Below are positions 54,465-64,000 of a stretch of DNA of 64,000 bases, piece by piece. The translations under genes were made by a program, and so were the position numbers. Origin of the DNA: Gliomastix tumulicola (taxonomy: Eukaryota > Ascomycota > Sordariomycetes > Hypocreales > Bionectriaceae); contig BCHX01000013.1 of the NCBI GenBank assembly GCA_001599755.1, positions 1 through 64,000 on the forward strand, written 5' to 3'. The first letter of the stretch is position 1, and each line of letters starts with the position of its first letter. The notes beneath the pieces were generated by a model. It was given only the letters and a program-made list of their open reading frames with translations. It ran no database searches and had not been told where the DNA came from.

Positions 54465-57400
54465 AATTAATTTACTACATCTAACTTAGCTTTATGAATA
54501 TAGTTAAAATTAAAGTAATTTAATTTTTATTTAAGAAAAGGCTTAAAACCATTTCTTTATTTTAGTTTTCAATAATATGTAATATATTGTAGTTTATTTA
54601 CAGGCTTTTATTCTATGTATTAAAGTTACAAGTTAAAGAAATATTAATGTTTTAATTAAAAGAAATTTTTAATAAACTTTTCAATGTTAGTCTTTTTAGA
54701 GTACTGTATTTAAACTTTTAATATTATTTGAAAACCTCATAACTACTATATAACCTTGAATAAATTCAATCTTAAGAAAATACAATAACCCGTATTACTA
54801 TCTATTCAAACAAAACTTATATTAAATTATTATCAAGTCTATTATAATTTATACTTCTCATTAACAAAGCTTTCAAATTTTGTCAATAGTATTAAACTTA
54901 GTTTAGTAATCTCTATTAAATATAGCTCTTGCTATGAAGAAGCAAGTACCAATCTTTAAAACCTTATTATAAAGTTATTTGGGTGGTAGTTAAGGATTAC
55001 AATATAAGAATTATTCAGTTATAATTGTATTCAAGTTAATACTACTAGTTAGCATATATTTAAACTCATAGTTATAGTATTTCAAAGCTACGTTTGTAAT
55101 TTAATTTATATTTCTACATAATTATTTTTTAATAATCATCAAGTAGTTATAAAAATAGAATATATATTAAACTAATTAGATAAGTTTATTAAAAAGGTTT
55201 TAATTTAATAGTAAATATAATTTATAATCAAAATTCAAAACAAGTCTTAATCTACTAATAGTTAAAAATATAACACTTCTGTAGATAAATATGGGGAAGA
55301 AGCTATATATTAAAGCTTTTATAATATTATAAGTCTTTAATTCAAAATACTTTTAGAAGCCTGATTGCAAAGGTTAATGTTTATATTTTATAAAGTATAA
55401 ATAATATTATTATTAAATTTAAATCTTCTAGTAATTATTAATGTTATTATTTTAATATTTAATATTTATGATAATAAAAACTATTCTTTAAATAAAAGTT
55501 TAATTTATTATGTATATAATTCAGCTTAGCTTTAACATCATATAACCTGTATAAGCTAAATTACTAATAAAATAAAACGTTATATTAATTATTTTATTCA
55601 CTATACTACTTAATCACGGTACAAATAGTTTAATTATTACTAAACCTTATAGATACTTATTAGAAACTTATTTGTTAATATATATTACTAATATTTAAGT
55701 GATTAATTATCTTCTTAAGTTTTATTAAGTTCTTTTTGTTAACTATTCTTAATACGGGATTAATCTTTTAATATAATATGTAAAAATAGTTAAATGTTAT
55801 TCTTATACTTGCTTAATCATTTCATAATTTAATACTACTCAAGAAATAGAACTGTATTAATATAGGAGAATTAATTGTTCTAAGTGAGTATTATATCTCC
55901 TTTTATTTTTATTTTTAAGGTATTAAGAGTTTTAAGTTTAAGCTTTAATAAATGATTTAAATTCAACTTTATACTATTAAATTTCTTTCATAACTTATAC
56001 TCAACATATTTATAACTATATTTACTGTCTACTATAATATAAAAGCTTGTATCTCTAATAAAATGCTTTAATTTAAACCTTGATTTTAAGGAGTTAGATA
56101 AGAGGTTTTACTCATAATGGTAACAATAATATCTAAAACCTTTATTTTATTTTATTTTAAGTAGATATTAAATTCTTTACTAATTTTATAAGTATTAGCT
56201 TTATCTATAATCAAAGTACTTTTCGAGGTTTTATTTATGAGATTACTTTATTTTACTTCATATGTTATATAGCTAGCATATATTTATTAAAATTGAAAAA
56301 ACTTATTAAAACCTTTCATCATTATATTATTTACTATTGTTAAATTATGGAGTAGGTAGTTTAAAATATATTATTATATTAATACAATAGTTAAATTTAA
56401 TACCTCATCTGAAAATAATTCTTGAAAAGAAAATCGCTTAAAGTATAATTTAAAGCAAATTTTTAGAAATTACAAGTAATATAGTTAATAATATAACTAT
56501 TGAAAAATTAGAGAGTTATAGTTATAGAAACGTTAGAAAGAGAAAAAGATCAGCGTAAGCAAATACATATTAAATACTGATATTCAGGATTTCAAATACA
56601 TGGGACAAGTTATATTTAAAAGGGTAGTAGTTGATTCTGGTCGAACTCTATATTCAAATAAATAAGAAAAAGTCTCACTTTTTTTTTAGAAATCATAAGT
56701 TTTATTTGATTTATTATGAATTAGCTTTCTTACTTATATTATAAGATAGTAAAATAGTTATTAGACGTTGATATATTGAAAGTGAACGAAACAGTTCTTA
56801 ACGTTTCTATATGTCTTCCTTTAATTAAATATTCAGATTCAATAAACTAGGTACAGTCTTTCATCTCATATCCATTAGTTTGAAGACTAGGTTTATAAAG
56901 CAAGTTGATATAATGCAAGTCAATAAAACAAGGGAATAAATGAGTTAGTGACTATAGTAATATAATAAATTTCCAAAGGAAGGTAAATTGAGAATTCAAG
57001 AAGAGATATTATGTTTAAGAAGAAAATTAATCCTTTTTTTATTGATTGCTTTTTTGAAAAATAAGTTTAAAATAATAAACATTCCTTTTAGGGTAAAAGC
57101 TATTAGAATCCTTGATTATAATACTTTAAATTATGTTGTATTTGGTTCATAAAGAATCATTTAATATATAAAATAAAAGAGTGACTTATGACACTTTCTA
57201 ACATACTTCAAGTATAAGCTTGTAGTAATTATAAGATACTTTTATCAATAGTAATAAGATAAATTAAAAGCTAACATAAAATACATTTTTTACTTATCTT
57301 TTTAATCATAATTTAATAAAAATAATAATAATCAATTAAAATCATTATTGTATTTAAAAAAACACTTACATATTATGTACATAACATAATTAGATTTGCT

Positions 57401-59470
57401 AACTAGATAATAATTTTCATTGAAATGTGCTTTCTTTTAAAAGTGTAAATCTTTAGATTAGTATTATGATGTACTTTATGATTGAATAATTCTAAGAAAA
57501 GCTTCTATTATTAAATAATAATCAATTTTATTTAATTTTGTCTAGCATATTAATTCTTGAATAGTTTCAATTGAATAGAGGGTTTAGGATCAGTATTCAT
57601 AATAAATAGAAAGTAAATAGATGATAGTTAAACAGTAAAGTAAAGATATAAATCAGGCGTAATAATATAACTAATTTCATAAGAGAGATTAAAAAAAATT
57701 CGATTATAAAATAACCGAATAAAAGTATTTGCTCACAATTCAATTCATTTCCTAGAAAGTAGTAAAGTGTCTCTGTACAGCAATACTTCTTGTTTACTAA
57801 CAGAGTACCAGAAACTACTGCTTTCATGGATTGATTAGTAATAAATATTTACTAATAAAATAAGGCTTTAATGTAATTTAATTTCTATGGGTTTACATTA
57901 ATAGTTTAACATTACTTTATGTAAGTAAATTTATTCTATTTTCAAGAGAATTAATAACTTTAAATTATTACTTATATTAATTCCTATCAGAGATTTAATT
58001 TAAATCTTATAAAAATTATTAAGCTTTTTTTAATAACGATAATAAGTTTAACTATTTTATTTGCTATAATTAGTTTTTTAATTTTTTAAATATATTTTAA
58101 AGTTACATATTTGACTGTTTATAACTGACAGGTATGATTGAATAATATATACTAATTAAAGCTTATAATACTATTTAGAACTTTATTTTTTAGAAGACAT
58201 TGAATATAATATAATAATATAATAAGAAGTTATTTAAATTTTGATCTATTATTTATTAATATAATAGTAGACCTCTAATAGTAAGTAAGGTTTCCTTTCT
58301 AAGAGTAATTATCTTTATAAATCAGAATTCTATGCTTAATTATGATTTTGCTATATTATTTATCTTATTGACTAGCTATTTTGAGATTGTAAAGAACTCT
58401 TAAAGTAAATTACTATAAACTAATTGAAGTATCTTTGAGGCAATATAATTAAGAGTATATTAAAAAGTAATAAATATATATTATGAAGCTAGATAGTATA
58501 GCTATATACTTATAAAGACTTTATTTAGTTTTCAAGGTAGGTTTTTACTTATTTTCTTTTTTAATCTTCATAAAATATAAGCTTGTGTGAGGTTAAATAT
58601 TATAAAAACCTTGTTATTTATAAGTTAGTCTCTTGATTCTTTAGTAAATAGTAATAGAATCTAATCCTTCTTTATAATTGTATTTAGCTTACAATAATTG
58701 ATTATTAAGTATAATTTATCTCTCTTGTATTAATAAATACAATAAGGTAATTTACTATAAGATTAAATATATTATTTGTTTACTATTTATTTATATGTTT
58801 ACTCAATATTTTTACTTTTAATATGAAAATATTAGAAACTATTTAACTCATTTGATAAATTGAATCTTGAATCCTTAATAGAAGCTTTATTACTTTTAAG
58901 ATGATAATTCTCTAGCTTTTAATAAATCATTATTATTTTAAAATCCTTCAAAGCTAAGTATAAATGATAAGTAATTTTACTTTATTTATTCAATTATATA
59001 ACTAATTACTAATTATTTTATAATATTAAGGAACCTACTAAAACTAAGGAAGTTACTACTATTTCTGCTAGCTTTGCTAATAATTTAGTAAATAAATTAT
59101 TTAATAAAAACAATACTTATATAAGTAATATCTCTATTAAAAAGACATATGTATTTTATTAAACTAGATTTAAGCTTTTTAAAAGCGTAAACTTACTATA
59201 CTATTATATATATTTAATTCTTTATTACTTTTGTTCAAATTAACTTATTAAAATATTAAAAAGTAGAGTTAATTTATATATTTTGAATATCTAGTAATGT
59301 TTTGACTAAATTAGAGTTCTTTACTTGTTAATATAACTAAATTGATATTACTAAAATACTAAAGAATTATTACCATAGCGAAGTTAGAGAAGAAAAGAAA
59401 TAAAAGTAAGTAATTATAATATTATATTATGTAATAGTAGAATTATACTAAATAAGCTATTTCTTAGAGA

Positions 59471-60975
59471 GTAGTAATTTATTTTAGTAGAACTATACAT
59501 TTAAAAAAAAAATCAGAAAAAGTCTTACTCTTTAAAAATTAGTCTTTATTTTTAGATTATAAATTAGCTTCTAACTGAGAAGATGTAGTATAAAGCTGTA
59601 TAGTATACTTATACCTTAAGATACTATTCTAAAATAGAAGTATTATCAGAAACCTAGTTTAAAAGTAGTACCAATTTAGTTTACTAAATTTATATACTTG
59701 GCTAAATTAGGATTTTCCTAATTTTATAAAAGATATAGTCTTTATTTTTCAAGATTATCAGTCAGGCTTTGACTAGAAAAGTATATATCTATGCTGCATA
59801 GTATATTTATGCTATACTATATTATGACAAAACTAAACTACTATAGCAGGTTTAATCTAAAAGCGCTAATAGCTTATTTCAGTAAAATTACATATTTGGT
59901 AATTAGAAAAAAATCCTACTTTTGTAAAACAAAATATAGTTTTTATTTTCTAAGCTATTAAATAGGCTTTAACTAGAAAAATATAGAATAAAGCTATAAA
60001 ACATGTTTATATTATATTATTAGAAGCTCGAACTATTATAGTAAGTTCAACCAAGAAGTAGTAGCAATTTACTCTAGTAAAATTGCATATTCAGATGAAT
60101 TAGAGAAAATCTCACTTTTCTTACATTCAATAACCTTATTTCTAAATCTTTTAATGAAAACTTTTAAGATTATAGTTCTATAGTAATAAGATGTACTAGC
60201 ACTCAGTTTATATATACATATAAGTAGTATACTTAGGATATTTAATTAAAAAGAAACATTGAAGCTAAATTCTTATGAAAAGTACTAAATAATCATGATT
60301 CAGTCATTGATTATTTTTAACAATTGATAATCTAAGTATTAAATATATTGAATAACTACGGAAAATTAATAACCAGCAGCTAGTTATTTCTTAGATCTAT
60401 AATTAGATTAAAGTCATAATTTAAGATTAAGAACCATATAATTCTTAATTTTCCGCCCCTGCTATATAGTAATAGAATCGTATTAGATAGGTTGGTTACT
60501 TTTTAAAGAGTAATAGTTTATTTCAGTAAAACTATATATTTAAATGAATTGGAAAAGTCTTACTTTTACAAAGAATATAACTTTTATTTCTTAAACTACA
60601 GGTTTAGCTTCAATTAAATAGATATACTATTTGGGCATATTAGTTAGATCTTAATATAGTACTATGAAAAAAATTATTATAAAAGACTTAACTCAAAAGT
60701 GATGATAATTTCGCTTTAGTAAAATGATATATTTGAAGAAATTAGAAAAATTATTACTTTCATAAAAGATATAATTTCTAGTTTCTAAATTATAAACTAA
60801 GCTTAAACTAGAAAATAATATATATTAATTATATAATATGTTTATGCCCTAGTATAATACTTCAGAATAGAACTATTATCAGATATTCAGCCTGAAAGTA
60901 GTAATATAATAATTTATTGTAGTAAAGTTATATAGTTAGATAAATTAAGAGGAATCTTAGTTTTATTAGAGTAAT
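59471..60975 (+). repeat. decayed tandem satellite, period about 191-199 bp
   Basis: Units begin with variants of GTAGTAATTTATTTTAGTA at 59471, 59665, 59863, 60058, 60508, 60699 and 60898. Spacings are 194, 198, 195, then a disrupted stretch, then 191 and 199. Recurrent landmarks inside each unit are GAAAAAGTCTTACTTTT, a TATAGT-TTTATTTT block, AGGCTTTAACTAGAAAA and a GTATATTTATGCTATA-like segment. The units differ at many sites. A related single copy is recognisable near 56640-56740. Confidence 0.75.
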
Positions 60976-63900
60976 TAAGCTTGTTTTGCTTATAATTATT
61001 TAAATATAAGTGTTAAAACTATAGTTGAGTTATAGTAGAATATATTAATGCACAACTAGTATATATATACTCGAGTTATATAATTACATCGTTTGATATA
61101 AAAGAAGAAACATTTTATTTAAGTTAGATTTATGTAAAGATTAGTAAATAATTCTAATCTAATTACTAGTTATATTAGGTAGTTATAATAAACTGATAAC
61201 TAGCTAGCTGCTCGTTATTTATAAAATTTAATATTAAGTTAAAACTATAATTAAAAATCAAAAACTAGAATATAATTACTTGAATTATAATTATATTCTA
61301 CTCTTTAAATAATAATATTATTACTTTCAGGCCTTTGTCTTTGATTTTAACTTTTCTTGATAATTAAATTAATTTCAAATGTTATTACTCTAGAGATATC
61401 TAGCGAAATATAGTTTATGTTAAAATATAAAAAGTAAATTCTTAGTAGTTAAATAAGTTAACTTCATTAATTCTTAATATTCATAATATTCTAAGCTTAA
61501 AGTTAATCAATTTAACTATTTTAAATTAATTAAAAGAACTTAAAGCTTTACTTTATATAAGACTTTAAATATTATTTTATATAGCTATATATATGTTAGA
61601 GGTAAAAATTAATCAGATTATTAATGTTTTAAATTTAAACTTAACATAATAAATTAAATAACATAGCTAATTATACTATTTTAAACTTATTAAATAAAAC
61701 TGTTTAGATAATATTTTATATAGATCATTTCACTAGTTTTACAAATTATATTCTACGTCTTCTTAATAATTTATAATTAGACTGTAGATTACTGTAAAAT
61801 GATTATAATTCATTTGATTATTTCGTGATTATTAGTTTCTAATTATAATCTTAATCGGATTAAAGATTAAAATGGATATTATAACAAAATATATATCGTA
61901 AAATATTGATATTAAGTTTTTTAATTTATTAATTATTAGTATTTATTTAATTCTATCTACTTAAAATATATTTATTATTTTGATTTTATATATATTTCAT
62001 AAAAAGTAGGTTCTATTAAATCTAAATAAGTTCATAATAATCAACTCGTAAACAACCTAACTTGGTACTTAATTCTAGTTCTCCAAGAAGATATTGATTT
62101 CTACTAACCAATATTAAGTATAGAAGGTAAAAAAGAATTATACGTATAATATATACTCTATAATACTACCAAGTTAGCTCAGAAGAAGTAGTAAATAAGG
62201 CTATTATGAATACTTTTGCTGAAAGCATGATTTTAAATCAATTTTTTTGTTAAAAAAAAAGAAAGGTCATTTTAATTAATCTATTATACTTGTAACCTAG
62301 AAGTTTATTATCTTTTTAATAAGTATACCATAGCAAAATACATACATTATATACAAAAGATATTAATGTAGTCATATGAAGCTTATCTATAGAGATAAAT
62401 AGATATTTAATACTTTTTAATGGTAAAACTAAGTCAGTCAAAGCCTAGCTTTAAAAGCCTATGTTAAATTCTACTATATATTAAGTTTAATTTAGATTAT
62501 TCTGAAATAAAGCTACATATTCAGAGTATAGTATCTTACAATATACTATATTAGAAGACAATATTTGATTAGTTCAAGTAGGTATCAAGTTATTTAAAGC
62601 GGTTACTAGTGTTTATTTTGAAATAATCTAGAATTAAACCATTGATTTTACATTATGATTATTTAGTTTAACTTGAGATGGAATTATTATTAAAAAGCAG
62701 TAAACTAGTAGTGATCTTATAAACTATTTCAAATAGTTAGAACTTAAGTTATAACTATAAAAACGAATGATTGATCAACAATTAGATAGCTCTTTACCCT
62801 CGGCATAAGAGAAGAAAAGTAAAAAATAAATGTAACATACACTAAATCAAGATAAAAGGTAGTAAGAATAGAAGAATAATACATAATAGGGGGTATATAT
62901 GAAACAAGTGAACTTAGTAGTAGTTTAGCATAAGGGCAGAAGAAAATAGAATAAGAAAATACTACTTATTTAATTTATTGTAAGCTATTCATTCATTGAA
63001 ATATTACTTTTTATTGTACTACACTTTGTATGTACTTCAATTTACTACTGTATATTAAAATTGTATTGAAAAGCACAATCTAAGAGTAGTCATAATTAGT
63101 TTTCATAAAACTATGTATTTAAGTAAGTTAATAGATACATTAACCTATATAAAGCACACAATGATATACTATATAGTCTTGTAGTACTATGTATTCTAGT
63201 ATATATACTAACTAAGGTTTATTTCTAGTCAATTTATTAGATGATCATTATTTAAGCAGTATTTATTTTCATCATTTATGATTTATAGCTTTTTGTGAAG
63301 AAAACTAATAACTAGCTTAGAATTATAACTTTAAAAAAACAGTTACTATATGATTAAGTTAATTAAAGTTATTTTCTACCCCAACTAAATATTATAAGAC
63401 CTCTTGATAATTTATTAAAAGTATATTTAAAAGGAAAAAGCTCAATATTATAAATTGAAGTAGTTTTGAAGAAAAATAGTCTGATGGTTTGAAAATACCT
63501 TTATTGTCATATCTTTGATATTATATTTTGATAAATTTATTTTATTACTGAGCATTGTAATTAGTACCTTTATATCTATAGTAGTCAAAACTTTATTTCA
63601 ATAATATAAAGTTAAAATACATTATAAACTAATGATTTTAAAGATATTATGCTTCAAATTTTTATATTACTTCAAGAATCAATTAATATGAAGATAATAA
63701 AGTTGAAAGAATTACTCTTATGGAAAGTTGATAAGTAGGAAAGAGCTTAAAGTAAATAAAATAAAGCTTGTTTTCTACTAAAAGCTTTTCAAAGTAATAA
63801 ACTTTAAAAATGACAAAGTGTAATATTTTCTTAGTAGTATTAAGCTTATAAGTACTTTAAATTAAAAGTATAATAAATATTAAGTTTTAAAAAAGAGAAG

Positions 63901-64000
63901 GCATAATATTTACTATAAAGAATAGTAAAAAATATTTATATATAGTATAAAGAAGATTTGAAACTTTTTAGGAGAAAGAATAAGTAATCAGAATATCATA

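Larger units (their letters stand above)
46831..64000. other. AT-rich block, RIP-like, gene-free
   Basis: For about 17 kb the sequence is dominated by A and T, with stop codons in every frame at short intervals. The longest frames (for example 57597-57827 minus) are about 75 codons of Ile, Leu, Phe, Lys and Tyr and are chance products. TA-rich text and the lack of CpA/TpG-poor coding pattern fit ancient RIP of repeats. The only normal-composition islands are at 49115-49267 and 52361-52640. Centromeric, subtelomeric or interspersed location cannot be told. Confidence 0.75.

Noticed and set aside
46831..64000. Mitochondrial or plasmid origin for the AT-rich block
   Set aside because: No mitochondrial gene, rRNA or tRNA is recognisable, and the block contains a solo LTR and satellite typical of nuclear repeat DNA.

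Overview
The window looks like a gene-poor, repeat-rich accessory segment of a filamentous ascomycete (Pezizomycotina) genome. The grounds are short introns of 40-83 nt with GTAAGT/GTGAGC-type donors and CTAAC-like branch sites, Fot1/pogo, hAT, mariner-like and Tad-type LINE elements, fungal NLR/HET-type gene relics, and an abrupt change at about 46.8 kb to very AT-rich DNA of the kind produced by repeat-induced point mutation (RIP). A hypocrealean or other sordariomycete source is plausible, but I cannot fix the species. Ambiguous bases and a run of exactly 100 N show a draft assembly.

Layout. 1-568: 3' part of a RING-finger gene. 0.6-7.8 kb: degraded DNA with an acidic ORF relic, an unrecognised 229-codon ORF and a decayed tetratricopeptide-repeat array. 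7.8-13.7 kb: the best-preserved block. It holds a small coiled-coil ORF, a Pcl-type cyclin, an intact six-exon gene for a RING plus patatin-like lipid acyl hydrolase (972 aa, frame fully recoverable by splicing), and a divergently transcribed coiled-coil protein. 15.1-17.9 kb: a Ulp1-like gene cut in two by a 1,282-bp hAT element with a perfect 8-bp target duplication. 18.5-20.2 kb: a 163-bp foldback element and a small three-exon Q-rich gene with a TATA box. 22.3-35.2 kb: remnants of four LINEs, a mariner-like transposase, HET and WD40 fragments, and an ORF ending in an 18-bp minisatellite. 35.4-39.1 kb: a kinase-like relic, a BCS1-type AAA fragment and a multi-pass membrane protein gene. 39.4-42.4 kb: a degenerate Fot1/pogo element lying between two diverged copies of an unidentified repeat. 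43.0-44.5 kb: a two-exon gene for a protein with two chromodomain-like modules.

46.8-64 kb: an AT-rich block with no credible gene. It contains a 153-bp GC-rich solo LTR with a 5-bp target duplication, a 280-bp GC-rich island carrying a broken zinc-finger coding remnant, an octanucleotide repeat around the assembly gap, and a decayed tandem satellite with a period near 195 bp (59.5-61.0 kb).

Functionally, the surviving genes (RING-patatin, cyclin, chromodomain, membrane protein, small coiled-coil proteins) do not form an obvious pathway. The NLR-, HET- and patatin-type pieces are gene classes that recur in fungal self/non-self and accessory compartments. No complete NLR and no tyrosine-recombinase captain of a Starship was found.
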